Counted from the stretch's first letter, positions 54,130 through 63,962 are shown. The stretch is 64,000 nt of DNA from Anaerolineae bacterium (GCA_022820665.1 JAJEFB010000022.1:1-64000); one strand, 5' to 3'. The notes: a model not told the origin generated them from the sequence alone. Numbers and translations are program-made.

Positions 54130-57100
54130 TTACTCGCAGAAGGGGATGGCGAGGTACTGTTCGCGTTCGGCGCAGGTCAACTCGCGCGGTCTAACTCGTT
54201 CTCGCACCCGGTCAAGCAACTCTTCCGCGCTTTCGACTCGAATGAGCCTGTGCGCGCCATAGGCATCCTTGGTTACGACATGCTGTCCGTCCTGGCTCAG
54301 GCTGAAATCCAATACTTCATCGGGATGTTGGATGCGCTGTACCAGGACGTCTGATGCCAGATCCCATATCAGCAGATTATTGTCGACGGCGGCGTACAGC
54401 CAGTTCCGCGCTTCCAGAAGTTCCAGTTTTCGAGCAATGATTCCGACCTCGGCGTATTCATTGAGGATCGCTCCGCTGGACGTATCAAGCGCTTGAACGC
54501 TTCCATCAACCCGCGAAAGCAGGAGATATTTGCCATGAGCCGCCAATTCGCCGTGAGCGACATCGACAAAGCTGTGACGCTCGATTGCATCCTCTGCCAG
54601 ATCGACTACAGTCAAGCCCGCCAAGCCTCCTTCCAGGCGAACGAAGAAATAGAGGCTGCCGCCGCCATCGCCAAACGCCACCTTGAAGCGATCGGACCTG
54701 GCATACTCGGGCGCTGCCCCCAGCGCGTAGGCTGTCACCGGCTCCGCGTTGTCCCCTTGCCAAAACAAGGCGCCTGCCGGGTGCAAGCTGAGAAATGCGC
54801 CGCCGTCAGCCGCAAATCTGACCAGCCTGGATTCGCCAAAACCTCCCTTGTTCAGTCGCTGCGGCGCAACTTGGTCCCTTCGTAGCAGCAGCAATTCGTC
54901 GGCTTCGGTTTCCGCCAGCAGCGCGTCGCCCGTTGGCGCCAAATACATCTCTCTCACCCGGTCAGCGTCTACGAGCCAGGCCGCCACGATCTGACCATTC
55001 TCGGCGTCAACAAGTTGGATCTCGCGATCGGCGGATACTGCAAAAACTGAGCCGCCTTCGCTCATCCGCGTCAGGTTGCCGCCGTCGCTCTGGAACAAGA
55101 TTTCCTCATCGACTATTCTCACGAGCCGCGCGCCGTCGCTGTCGCTGACGAGCAGAGCCTCCCCGGACTGGTTGATTCTGATATCGTTGGCGGACTCGTC
55201 GAGCAATCGGACTTGGTCCGACAGCGCCGGCGCTATATGCCACAAATGGACGCTGCCATCGACCGCCTGTCCCAATACGATCCTGCCCCCCGCGTCGACT
55301 TCGATTCGCGCCAGAGGCTGCGGCGAAAGGCTCACCTGGCGGATCAAGCTGCCGTCCTTGGTAGACCATGTGACCAGCCGGTTCTCGCTCGTCAGGGACA
55401 GGACAAGATCTGAATCAAGGAAATGCGCCGAGACCAGCCCGGCGGCAAACTCGTCATCGAAAGTCCGCAGAATTGTCCCGTCGTCGAGGGCAATTAGCGC
55501 CAAGCGTTTTTCGCCAATGCTGTTCTCTATGCCGAGAAGGGCAGCGCCGTCGCCAAATGCGATGAATTGGAGATTGTCAGTCGCGCTGGCGATACTCCCT
55601 CCGCTGATGAGCGACCAGTTGAAACCCTCGGAAACTCGCGTTAATTGCTGTCCGGTAGCGGGGTCCCAAAGCACAAGGTCGCCGATGTTGGGATCGCCGG
55701 CGTAAGCCGGCAAGTTACGACCGCCGCTGTAGGCCATGCCGCCCGTTCGGTCGTAGCCCAGGTAAACGCGGTCCTCGCTGTCCGGCCTTAGCGGCGCCAG
55801 CGTCTGGCTCGAATGCTGCGTCATTCTGACCAGCCCGCCGGCATCCGACCAGGCGATTAGGCGCGCGTCGTCGGCGGTCGCCAGCAGTTCTCTGATCGCC
55901 AGCCCGTCTCCCGATTCCGGCGCGTAGCTGGCCAGGCGCCGCCCGGTATCGAGATCCCACAGGATGAGCGCGTCGTCGCCGGCAGTGACCAACTTGCTGT
56001 CCCCTCGATATACCGCCATTGCCCGAACCGGACCCGAATGTTCACTCAAGCGATAGCGCGCGGCGCCATCTTCGCTGGAGCGAATGACCACTTCTCCATC
56101 CTCCGCCGCGGTGATCAAGAACTCCCCGTCGCCGCTATAAGCAATTGCGCTGATATCGCCTTCGTGATCGTCGATCTCCCGGTCAAACCCGCCGGTCTCA
56201 CTGTTATAAAGCAGTACACGCTTGCGCGAGCGCGGGACCAATGCGATTTGTTCGCCGGCTGGATGAACCTGAAAGGACGCGATATTGTCAAATGTTGCCG
56301 CTGGGCGGCGCTCAAGCGCCTGACGAAGTATCTGCAAAGCCGGCCAGGGATTCTCAAGGATCTGCCCAGCTTCCCAGGCTAATGCAACAGCCAGGTCGAG
56401 GTCGCCGTCGGCGAGCGCGCGCCCCGCGCCGTCGATGACAGCCTGCGCGGCGACCTCGACCTGCAGTTGCGCCCTTTCTGTAGCGCGAACCTCCGCAGCG
56501 TATAACGCCGTCGCTTCTTGGGCGGTCGCGGCCATCGCCGCTTGCCTGGTCGCGTATTGCGCCTGGAGGGCCGCAGTTGCCAAAACTTCTTCTCTGATGC
56601 GGACGCTGGTTGCGGCTAGCTTCGATATAACCCGGACAGCGCTGTTGCTCTCTGCTGTTGCGCTTGCGGCGGCGGATCGCGCGATCCTAGTCCCGTGTTC
56701 GCTGGTTGCGAGGAACGCTGCGGTGGCGGTTGCCGCGCTTTGACCGGCCATCACGCTCTGAACGATCCCGACAACCGCGACCAAAATCAAGACGGCAAAC
56801 AAGCCCAGCGCGACATGCGTTGGGAACCCGCGAGCCGGCGTCGGCTTTTGCCGTCGGCTCGCGTGGATGAATTCAACCAGAAGCTGCGACGGCTTCGGAC
56901 TGCGGTTGACGCCCTCCGCCAGCCACTGCCGCGCCTCTTCCGCGCGCTCCGGCGCGAGCAGCCGATCGCCTGCGCGCCCCTCCAGATTCCATGCGCTGGC
57001 GCTGACGAGCAACTCGGTATGCAGGCGCAGGTGCGCGTCAACTTGCAGGAGTTGCATCAACGTTGCGAGACTAGAATCGAAATCATCTTCCTCGCGCAAG

Positions 57101-57441
57101 AAAACATAGGCGTTTTCAGCAATAGCCGGGTGGACCGCGACGGCGATTGCTTCGTTGATGATCAAACTGATGAAGCGCTTGCCGTTGGCAACCGCGTATT
57201 CGATCAATTCATTGCACAATTGGCTTTCGGCGGAATCCGGCGACAAGACGATCGCAATCGTATGCGAGCGCAGTATTGTATCCCGCAGCGCCTGTGGACT
57301 AGCTTCAGACTTCCCAATCTCTTCATCAAGGCGGCAGACGATATTGCGGGCGAGCAGCCGCTCAGCCAATCGACGCGTGAATTCGATATCTTCCGGGTGG
57401 TAGATGAAGAAAATGTCGTAGAAGCTGCCGCCGTCTTGCAT
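54130..57441 (-). CDS. TIR domain - transmembrane - WD40 repeat protein
   Basis: 1103 residues. The N-terminal TIR domain (about 5-135) starts YDIFFIYHPEDIEFTRRLAE and has SPDSAESQLCNELIEYA (C76-x-E78 in the catalytic region of TIR NADases). A transmembrane helix (208-230) is followed by an Ala-rich coiled coil (about 235-345) and a WD40-like beta-propeller region of two propellers' length (about 380-1080; HSGPVRAMAVYRGDSKLVTA, ALILWDLDTGRRL). It ends in ELTCAEREQYLAIPFC, as in other WD40 signalling proteins. The layout suggests a membrane sensor with a TIR effector; no NTPase domain is present. Confidence 0.8.
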   Translation of the reverse strand: MQDGGSFYDIFFIYHPEDIEFTRRLAERLLARNIVCRLDEEIGKSEASPQALRDTILRSHTIAIVLSPDSAESQLCNELIEYAVANGKRFISLIINEAIAVAVHPAIAENAYVFLREEDDFDSSLATLMQLLQVDAHLRLHTELLVSASAWNLEGRAGDRLLAPERAEEARQWLAEGVNRSPKPSQLLVEFIHASRRQKPTPARGFPTHVALGLFAVLILVAVVGIVQSVMAGQSAATATAAFLATSEHGTRIARSAAASATAESNSAVRVISKLAATSVRIREEVLATAALQAQYATRQAAMAATAQEATALYAAEVRATERAQLQVEVAAQAVIDGAGRALADGDLDLAVALAWEAGQILENPWPALQILRQALERRPAATFDNIASFQVHPAGEQIALVPRSRKRVLLYNSETGGFDREIDDHEGDISAIAYSGDGEFLITAAEDGEVVIRSSEDGAARYRLSEHSGPVRAMAVYRGDSKLVTAGDDALILWDLDTGRRLASYAPESGDGLAIRELLATADDARLIAWSDAGGLVRMTQHSSQTLAPLRPDSEDRVYLGYDRTGGMAYSGGRNLPAYAGDPNIGDLVLWDPATGQQLTRVSEGFNWSLISGGSIASATDNLQFIAFGDGAALLGIENSIGEKRLALIALDDGTILRTFDDEFAAGLVSAHFLDSDLVLSLTSENRLVTWSTKDGSLIRQVSLSPQPLARIEVDAGGRIVLGQAVDGSVHLWHIAPALSDQVRLLDESANDIRINQSGEALLVSDSDGARLVRIVDEEILFQSDGGNLTRMSEGGSVFAVSADREIQLVDAENGQIVAAWLVDADRVREMYLAPTGDALLAETEADELLLLRRDQVAPQRLNKGGFGESRLVRFAADGGAFLSLHPAGALFWQGDNAEPVTAYALGAAPEYARSDRFKVAFGDGGGSLYFFVRLEGGLAGLTVVDLAEDAIERHSFVDVAHGELAAHGKYLLLSRVDGSVQALDTSSGAILNEYAEVGIIARKLELLEARNWLYAAVDNNLLIWDLASDVLVQRIQHPDEVLDFSLSQDGQHVVTKDAYGAHRLIRVESAEELLDRVRERVRPRELTCAEREQYLAIPFCE

Positions 57442-57573
57442 AGGAAATTGCTACGCTGATATTGGTCATTTCGACGCGAAATCTGCTTATAGCATAGTTC
57501 CAATTCGGGGTCTTCACCAGTCAGTATGCGATTGCCTCAGACCGGGCGCGGGCGGTCCCCCCGACGGTCAAAG

Positions 57574-57599
57574 AAAAACCGCCGGCTTCCGCCAGCGGT
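57574..57599 (-). terminator. Rho-independent terminator of the 5'-nucleotidase gene
   Basis: On the minus strand, ACCGCTGGC and GCCGGCGGT form a 9-position stem (one mismatch) around four bases, followed by TTTTT. It lies 33 bases after the stop. Confidence 0.8.
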
Positions 57600-57632
57600 C
57601 TTCCCGAATCTTGTTCCTATTTACGAGCGCGA

Positions 57633-59222
57633 TCAGCCGGCTTGATGCGTGATGCGCCCTTCCAGCATGGCGCTGATCGGGCTGTTGGCCGCGATGTAAT
57701 CGGCTACGACCTGATCCAGCGGACGCCCCTGATCGTAAGGATTGATGGCGTTCTCGGCCAGCACGGAGTAACCGTCTCCCCCAGCGCGTACGAAGTCGTT
57801 GGTGGCGACGCTGTAGATCGCCTCCGCATCCAATGCGACGTATTCGCCGTCTTGCATGACGTCGGCGCTGACGACGCGGCTGCCGACTTCCTGCGTGGCG
57901 TCAAAGGTATAACGCAAGCCCGCAACCTGCATGAAGCGACCAGACGCGCCATCGACAAGTGGATTGTTGTTTTCGTCCAGTTCAATGCGGCTCACGCTGT
58001 TCTCGAGGACTGCAAGAACATCGGCGCCGGACAACTCAAAGGTGCTGATCAAATTGCCGAAGGGCAGCACCGTCAGAACTTCGCCCAGCGTTACTTCGCC
58101 CTCGTCAATATCCGCGCGGATGCCGCCGCCGTTTTGGAAGACGATATCCACACCCGTATCCTCAAGCACAGCGTCGCTGATCACGTTGCCCAGCAAGCAT
58201 TCTTCGATGCGGCAGAGCCGCGGGCTGGTGCCGGTCAGCGCCATGGCGGTTTCGCCGACAGGCTGCGCGCGCAGTTCCGCAATTGGTTCCGCCAAGCCGG
58301 CGATCAAGTCGCTGATGTCCGGATCCGGGCTGATGTAACGGCTCAGCAAAATGGCGTCGCCATCCCAATCGGATACTAGACCATCGCCGTCAAACTCGAC
58401 ATCCAGGCGGCCCAGGTAAACCGTCTTGGTGCTCGCTTGCACGACCAATACCGGTTCCCCGCTGGCGCTCTCTACCACGGTCGGATATTCGCCCAGGGCG
58501 CCGCTGTAGGTATTGCTGAGGAAGGTATTGGTGTGCCCCCCTACCACAACATCGACTCCGCTGACCCCTTGCGCGACTTCCAAGTCGGCGCCGTATCCGA
58601 TATGCGTCAGCAGAACGATCTTGTCGACGCCTTCAGCAGTCAGCATATCGACTTGATCTTGCGTCACGTTGATCAAATCGTAATGGAAAACAAGATGCTC
58701 GCTGGGTTTGGCGAGAATCTCGGTTTCCGGCGTCGTCAAGCCAATGATGCCAATCTGCTCGCCGCCAACCTCCAGGATGACCGACGGCTCGATCAAACCC
58801 GCCAGCAGCGGATCTTCGCTGAAATCGGTATTGGCGCTCAGCGCCGGGAAGTTAAGCCCCTTCACAAAGGCGGCCAGAACTTCGCTGCCGTCGTCAAATT
58901 CGTGATTGCCCAAAGCCATGGCATCGTAGCCGATCGCGTTCATGATCTGAACGCTGTCCTGCCCGCGATACTGGACATGGAATAGCGTTCCCGTGAAGCG
59001 GTCGCCGCCGTCCAGCAACAGATGATTGTCGACCTCGGCGCGGATCTGGTTGACAACCGTGGCTTGACGCGCCGCGCCGCCATCGCCGTTGCGCTGCGGC
59101 TCATGATGACCATGCACATCGTTCGTGTGCATGATCGTCAACTCGAAGCTGTCGTCTTGCGCGCCGGCCACGCCGACAAGCAAAACGACCAGGACCAATA
59201 CAGCAATTAGTTTACGGTACAT
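57633..59222 (-). CDS. Exported 5'-nucleotidase / UshA-like metallophosphatase
   Basis: 529 residues. A signal peptide (about 5-22, LIAVLVLVVLLVGVAGA) precedes the calcineurin-like metallophosphatase domain (about 28-305) with LTIMHTNDVHGH, LDGGDRFTG, LGNHEFDDG and VVVGGHTNTFL. The C-terminal 5'-nucleotidase domain (about 330-520) has GNVISDAVLE, QNGGGIRADI and FVRAGGDGYSVL. It releases phosphate and nucleoside from extracellular nucleotides. ATG 59222 is chosen because GAGGAG is 6 bases upstream. It ends with its own terminator. Confidence 0.92.
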   Translation of the reverse strand: MYRKLIAVLVLVVLLVGVAGAQDDSFELTIMHTNDVHGHHEPQRNGDGGAARQATVVNQIRAEVDNHLLLDGGDRFTGTLFHVQYRGQDSVQIMNAIGYDAMALGNHEFDDGSEVLAAFVKGLNFPALSANTDFSEDPLLAGLIEPSVILEVGGEQIGIIGLTTPETEILAKPSEHLVFHYDLINVTQDQVDMLTAEGVDKIVLLTHIGYGADLEVAQGVSGVDVVVGGHTNTFLSNTYSGALGEYPTVVESASGEPVLVVQASTKTVYLGRLDVEFDGDGLVSDWDGDAILLSRYISPDPDISDLIAGLAEPIAELRAQPVGETAMALTGTSPRLCRIEECLLGNVISDAVLEDTGVDIVFQNGGGIRADIDEGEVTLGEVLTVLPFGNLISTFELSGADVLAVLENSVSRIELDENNNPLVDGASGRFMQVAGLRYTFDATQEVGSRVVSADVMQDGEYVALDAEAIYSVATNDFVRAGGDGYSVLAENAINPYDQGRPLDQVVADYIAANSPISAMLEGRITHQAG

Positions 59223-59345
59223 CGCATTCTCCTCACTCTTTGAAAATAGGTCCGCCGCAGCGCTGACGCGGCCGCGGATGCCCTTGCCTTTCGACTTGAA
59301 GTCTAACATAGGGATGTGCCAGGCGGCATTGTGAATATTGTAGAA

Positions 59346-59906
59346 TCAGCGCCGGCGCGGATGCTTGATCACCCCGACGACTTGAAGCCATGACGGTTCG
59401 GACAAGCGATTGCGCAGCAGAGTCATACCCAATCGCGCCATCGTCCTTTGAGAAGCGATATTGTCTTCGTCGGTCGTGGCCACTGCGCGGGCAATACTCA
59501 GCTCTCGAAACAGATAATTCAACAACGCCATGCCCGCTTCGCTGGCGAATCCTCGTCTTCGATAGCGCGGCATGATTCCCCAGAACAGGCCGACCTCTGG
59601 ACTGAGCAGATTATCAGCCGCATCGCCCTCCAGCGCGCCCCAGGCTATGACCGTGGGCACGATCCCTACCGAGCCGATAAAATCCCCGTTCCCGCGCGCT
59701 TCAATGGCGTAGTCAGCATAAGGCGGCTGCCCAAGTTGCGCCAGTTCGCGGTAGCTGTCGATTGTCCATTGCAGCCAATTCACTGCTCTTTGGCCTGGTT
59801 CTTGAATGTCGAAGACCTGCGCTCGAAAGCGAACGCAGTCTTCGCTGTCCCGCTCGTGAAACTGCCGAATGCGCAGTCGGTCGGTTCGCAAGTCGATAGG
59901 TTTCAT
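59346..59906 (-). CDS. GNAT acetyltransferase (RimJ/RimL-like)
   Basis: 186 residues. MKPIDLRTDRLRIRQFHERD is the RimJ-type opening. The acetyl-CoA site is PRYRRRGFASEAGMALL (Q/R-x-x-G-x-G/A region), and the C-terminal DEDNIASQRTMARLGM is the usual Asn-Ser motif. Acceptor unknown. It lies 16 bases after the SDR gene, on the same strand. Confidence 0.88.
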   Translation of the reverse strand: MKPIDLRTDRLRIRQFHERDSEDCVRFRAQVFDIQEPGQRAVNWLQWTIDSYRELAQLGQPPYADYAIEARGNGDFIGSVGIVPTVIAWGALEGDAADNLLSPEVGLFWGIMPRYRRRGFASEAGMALLNYLFRELSIARAVATTDEDNIASQRTMARLGMTLLRNRLSEPSWLQVVGVIKHPRRR

Positions 59907-59922
59907 ATCTTCGAAGGACTCA

Positions 59923-60681
59923 TCATGTACGCAAGTACGAGGCGCCGTTGACGTCCACGATGCAACCTGTGGAAAACTCCGCGCCCGCCGATGCCAGGAA
60001 AAGAGCGACGTAAGCCACGTCTTCCGGCTTGGCGACCCGCCCAAGCGGGGATTGATTCCGGATCTCGTCCCCGTCCGCTTGCGCCAGCCGTTCGGCGGCC
60101 ATATCCGTCTCTACGAAACCGGGCGCGACCGTGCCAATGAATATGTTGTGGGGACCCAGCAACTGCGCCAGCGATTGTCCCATGCTGTTCAGTCCGGCTT
60201 TGCTGGCGCCATAAGCCGCCGCCGTCGGCTCGCCGCGGAATGCGCCTCGCGACGAAATGTTGACAATTCGCCCGCCGCCATTTGCGATCATCTTTTGAGC
60301 GACGCAGTAAGTGAGGTTGGCAGGACCGAGCAAGTTGACCGAAATGACGCGTTGAAAATGCGCTTGCCACTCTTCGTAGCCAACTTCGGTGAGAGGCCTC
60401 TCCTCGTAGATGCCGGCATTGTTGATCAAGATATCGATGCCTCCCATCTGCTTCACGACCGAATCGACCAAGGATTGCACAGCGGCGGGATCTGCCAAAT
60501 CGGCTTGAAAGGTCTTGTGGTCCCGCCCCGAAAGCGCCTTAAGCGTCGCTCGCGCCGCGTCCGCGTTCTGCTTGTAATGGATGGCGACTGTGCCGCCCCG
60601 TTCCGCGAATTGTCGGGAAACTTCTCGTCCGATCCCGCGAGAAGCGCCAGTAACGAACACAACTTTGTCGGTAAAGCGCAT
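59923..60681 (-). CDS. Short-chain dehydrogenase/reductase (FabG-like)
   Basis: 252-residue classical SDR: cofactor motif VTGASRGIGREV (about 10-21), INNAGIYEE, catalytic Ser in VNISSRGAF, YGASKAGLNSM (Tyr and Lys, about 157-161) and PGFVETDM. An NAD(P)-dependent carbonyl reductase. Its distribution over unlinked genes argues against fatty-acid synthesis proper; the substrate is unknown. Confidence 0.9.
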   Translation of the reverse strand: MRFTDKVVFVTGASRGIGREVSRQFAERGGTVAIHYKQNADAARATLKALSGRDHKTFQADLADPAAVQSLVDSVVKQMGGIDILINNAGIYEERPLTEVGYEEWQAHFQRVISVNLLGPANLTYCVAQKMIANGGGRIVNISSRGAFRGEPTAAAYGASKAGLNSMGQSLAQLLGPHNIFIGTVAPGFVETDMAAERLAQADGDEIRNQSPLGRVAKPEDVAYVALFLASAGAEFSTGCIVDVNGASYLRT

Positions 60682-61257
60682 GAGATCTGTCTTTCTTGTA
60701 CAGGAACGACAATCCTACATTATATGCAGGACAGCGTTTTCTTCCATTGCGACAGCAGTTTCCAAATGATGTGCATGAATGAGATGCATTAGTAGACCCA
60801 ATAAAGTAATGCGAAACAATTGCATCTATTGTGAGAATTATGCATCCAATCCAAATCCCGGCAAAAGCGCTCCCCTTCTCACTTTATGGGCTGAGGAGCG
60901 GACATGTTTCTACCCCATCCCCGGCCCTTGCGCCCCCTCGGTCCCCCGCCTCACGCGGGAAGTCCAAGTATCCCATTGCAATGGGGAAGGGTGACTCATT
61001 GATGAAATCGTGACTAAGCTGGTGATATCTCGCAATTGCGCAGATGAAATACGCTGGTCTGCGCTGGCGCTCCCCCTCCCTGATGCTTCGGGGAGGGGGT
61101 TGGGGGGTGGGGTGGACCTTGCGATATGTGCAATCTTCAAACGTGTCCGCTCCCCTTCTCCCTTTATGGGAGAAGGGGCTGGGGGATGAGGGTAGAATCG
61201 CCGGGATCGCTTTTTCGCATTACTAACATGCTACTGCAGTGAGCCGAATTAAGATGC
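60682..61257. other. Intergenic region with CCCC/GGGG hairpin repeats
   Basis: About 580 bases with no supported gene. CCCCTTCTCCC/GGGAGAAGGGG (61152-61178, loop TTTAT) is a perfect 11-bp hairpin. CCCCCTCCC/GGGAGGGGG (61072-61099) is a 9-bp hairpin. A degraded copy of the former lies at 60868-60890 (CGCTCCCCTTCTC, then CTTTATGGG). These resemble widespread short palindromic intergenic repeats. Confidence 0.7.
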
Positions 61258-61286
61258 AAAAACCCTCCATGCCGCTTCATGGAGGG
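61258..61286 (-). terminator. Rho-independent terminator of the surface-protein gene
   Basis: On the minus strand CCCTCCATG and CATGGAGGG form a perfect 9-bp stem with loop AAGCGG, then TTTTT. It is 23 bases after the stop codon. Confidence 0.85.
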
Positions 61287-61309
61287 ATCGGTAGAGCAGT
61301 TGTGAAATG

Positions 61310-63127
61310 CTACTGACAGCTGCCTGCTGTCGTGACGTAGTCGGCGCTGATCCAACCGACGATCCCGTAATAATCGATTTTGAACCATGCTGCGGTACGT
61401 GTGCTGGACGCGAGACTGACGTCGTTCAACAGCACAGCCAGTACCGTGTCGCCGGCCGGCTCGTTGCGCACATTGAGAATGTCGGTGGTGGTAATCGTGC
61501 AATCGGTCAACGGGGTTTCCACGTCGGCAGCCGCTTCGGAAGACAAAAAGCCTTGATCCATCAATACCGCTGTGCCTTCACGATCGACATCCGCGCAACG
61601 CCAGTCTCCCTCGGTATCTGTGGTCAAGGGAATGATCGTTCGTGGCGAGGTTGCGGCGTCAAGCAAGATGATCGCGCCGGTATCCTGGAAGCAGATCCGC
61701 AAGCCGCTTTCGGGCACGTACCCCCAAAGATCTATCGCCTTTTTGAAGCCATAGTCAACGATGACTTGGTTCCCGACGCCAGCAGCGTCTCTTTCCTGGC
61801 ATTGGGTTCCGCTAACATAACCGGTCACCGTTACGCCAGTTGGCAGGGATTCGCAAGTGGGCGTTGCGGTTGCCTGAACCGTCTCTGTTCCAGACGACGC
61901 CGCGGAATCATCATCCGTCTCGCTGGCGCCTGCGGCTGCGGCTGCGGCTGCGTTTGCCACAGCGCTTTGAATCTGGAAGGCAAATGATCCCGGCAAATAT
62001 TCAGAGGCGCCAATATCGCAGAATCCCTCCAGACGTTCAAGTCCGCGCTGGTCCTCCAGTAAGCACTTGCCGGTGTTTCCGCTGTCAATCGCCGAACTGG
62101 CTTCCTGCAGCGCATAATAAACCGGTAATCCGGCCAGTTTGAGCAGCATCGGATCTCCAACCAATTCCTCGTGCCCGCAGGAACCGTCTTGAATCAGGTT
62201 GCCTATGTTGCTGTTCAAAGTGCCCGTACAATCTTCCGTGATGTTGCCGCTCAGGATGCTGTTATACAAATGGAACAATGCGTTGTCGTAGATTCCGCCG
62301 CCCGTCTCCGCGCTGTTATCGACAATTGTCACATGGGTAAGGGTCGCGGTTCCCGCATTGTAGATAGCGCCTCCCTTGTCGGCCGCGCTGTTTTCAGCGA
62401 AAGACGTATTGGTGATCGTTGCGATTCCGCTGTTGACGTACAAGCCGGCGCCGTCGTCCGTCGCGCTATTCGAGTCGAAACCGCTTTTGTCGATTAGCAA
62501 ACTGTTCTCTTCCCCGCCGACAAAATAGATGCCAGCGCCCGAAACCGCCTCATTAGCGCCAGCCGTATTTGCGCTTATGGCGCTATTAGTGATAACGATA
62601 TCGCTGGACTCGGCATAGATTCCGCCGCCGTGGCTCGCTGACGCGCTATTGGAGATAACGCTGTTGTTCATTGAAAAGGAACCATTGCTGACAAAGACCG
62701 CGCCGCCGCTCGACGCGCTGGAACCAGCGGTCAGGGTCAGATTCATGATCTCCAGCGAGCCGCCGTCAACATTGAAGATTTGATAGCTGTCGTCCCCGTC
62801 TATCACGAACCCGGCGCCATCAACAATGACTTCGGAGGTGATGCTCAAGGTCGATGTTAGCGTAATCGTACCTTCTTCAGTACCCGTCAAATCAATCGTG
62901 ATCGTATCAGCGCCAGTCTCCTCTTCGCCGACCGCTTCGTCTCCGTCTTCGCAACTGTTCAACGGCTCAACTTGTTCTTCCCCATTTGCGGACAAGATCG
63001 CGTTGTACAAGCTGCAGTCTTCATCGACCGTGATATCGGCGGCCAACGCTCGACCCAAGGGCAATAACAGCAGCGCTGTTGCCAGCAAAAGCCAAAACTG
63101 TTTGGATTTCAATCTAGGTCGGATCAC
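61310..63127 (-). CDS. Surface protein with right-handed beta-helix and SH3 domain
   Basis: 605 residues. A signal peptide (about 8-29, SKQFWLLLATALLLLPLGRA) is followed by a parallel beta-helix (about 85-370) built of repeats such as SGGAVFVSNGSFSMNNSVIS and HGGGIYAESSDIVITNSAIS. A low-complexity Ala/Ser/Thr linker (about 395-425) leads to two Cys-containing beta domains and a bacterial SH3 domain at the C-terminus (LNVRNEPAGDTVLAVL...GWISADYV). Likely a secreted or wall-bound adhesin or polysaccharide-binding protein; no catalytic motif. GTG start with AGGA 7 bases upstream. Confidence 0.85.
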   Translation of the reverse strand: MIRPRLKSKQFWLLLATALLLLPLGRALAADITVDEDCSLYNAILSANGEEQVEPLNSCEDGDEAVGEEETGADTITIDLTGTEEGTITLTSTLSITSEVIVDGAGFVIDGDDSYQIFNVDGGSLEIMNLTLTAGSSASSGGAVFVSNGSFSMNNSVISNSASASHGGGIYAESSDIVITNSAISANTAGANEAVSGAGIYFVGGEENSLLIDKSGFDSNSATDDGAGLYVNSGIATITNTSFAENSAADKGGAIYNAGTATLTHVTIVDNSAETGGGIYDNALFHLYNSILSGNITEDCTGTLNSNIGNLIQDGSCGHEELVGDPMLLKLAGLPVYYALQEASSAIDSGNTGKCLLEDQRGLERLEGFCDIGASEYLPGSFAFQIQSAVANAAAAAAAGASETDDDSAASSGTETVQATATPTCESLPTGVTVTGYVSGTQCQERDAAGVGNQVIVDYGFKKAIDLWGYVPESGLRICFQDTGAIILLDAATSPRTIIPLTTDTEGDWRCADVDREGTAVLMDQGFLSSEAAADVETPLTDCTITTTDILNVRNEPAGDTVLAVLLNDVSLASSTRTAAWFKIDYYGIVGWISADYVTTAGSCQ

Positions 63128-63331
63128 TTCTCGTTCCTGTCCACATCATCAACAAACCGCATCGGGATCCCCACCATATCGGTTCCCCCCGCGCGCCCAA
63201 TCTACACTTGTTATATACGATTTCAGGTAGATGACAAACGAATAAGAGACCTATTTGCCTTGCTGCGGCATATGCCAGAGGCGGTAAAACATTGTTGTCG
63301 ATTCGCTGAAGACGATAATCCGGGGGACGCG

Positions 63332-63910
63332 CTAGGACGAGCTTGCCATCTTTCGTACCAACTCAAGCGTCATCAACGCGTCGCCCAGCGCATTATGAGC
63401 ATCGCCTACAGCGATGCGCTCTTGCGCCAGAGCGCTGGTCAACTTATGCCATACGTAGCCGCGACCCTGCCCGCTGCGCTTGCCTTTGAACTTTGCATAC
63501 TGCTTCATGGCGCAGTCTCGCTTGCCAATGCGAATATCGGGCAAGCGATAGCGCGCGACAGTTTGCTGCAACATACGCCAGTCGAAATCCATGTTGTAAG
63601 CGATGACCGTTTCTCCCGCCAACAAGCTCGATAATTTGATGTAAAGGCTGCTGAATATCGGTGAATTGATCACGTCATTGTCTGTGATGCCATGCACTCT
63701 GGCTGCGCCCGCCGGGATCGGGATGCTTGGCTTGATCAATTGGTCCAGAACCGCATTGCCACCCCCGTCAACAATGCCGATCTGTACGATCTCGTCCCGT
63801 TCGCCAAGACCGGTCGTTTCGGTATCCAGCACGTAAAAGTTGCGCGCCAAAAGGTTTTGCGCCCATTGAATCGCCTGCCGGCGATGAGAAGGATTGTAGT
63901 GCCTGACCAT
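63332..63910 (-). CDS. DEDDh 3'-5' exonuclease (DnaQ-like)
   Basis: 192 residues: ExoI FYVLDTETTGLG (Asp and Glu), ExoII AYNMDFDWRML, ExoIII AHNALGDALMT (His and Asp). A cytoplasmic 3'-5' exonuclease of the proofreading family, either for DNA repair or small RNA. It stands alone, without a polymerase. ATG 63910 is weakly supported by AGG; an extended -10 promoter lies close upstream. Confidence 0.9.
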   Translation of the reverse strand: MVRHYNPSHRRQAIQWAQNLLARNFYVLDTETTGLGERDEIVQIGIVDGGGNAVLDQLIKPSIPIPAGAARVHGITDNDVINSPIFSSLYIKLSSLLAGETVIAYNMDFDWRMLQQTVARYRLPDIRIGKRDCAMKQYAKFKGKRSGQGRGYVWHKLTSALAQERIAVGDAHNALGDALMTLELVRKMASSS

Positions 63911-63939
63911 ACCTGCGTCGCTCTTGGGTTACCGGCTGC

Positions 63940-63962
63940 ATTATATCACAGTCGCCCGACTG
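63940..63962 (-). promoter_or_regulatory. Promoter and palindrome upstream of the exonuclease gene
   Basis: On the minus strand TATAAT (63940-63945) preceded by TGA forms an extended -10, 30 bases before the ATG. CAGTCG-CC-CGACTG (63949-63962) is a perfect 6-bp inverted repeat next to it, in the spacer region, suggesting an operator. Confidence 0.45.

Noticed and set aside
60910..61140. 76-residue minus-strand frame between the SDR and surface-protein genes
   Set aside because: It lies over the GC hairpin repeats, has no ribosome binding site and a Pro/Ser/Arg-biased composition typical of translated repeats.
61072..61178. CCCC/GGGG hairpins taken as a CRISPR-like array
   Set aside because: Repeats are unequal, fewer than three exact copies, and without regular spacers; they fit short palindromic intergenic repeats instead.
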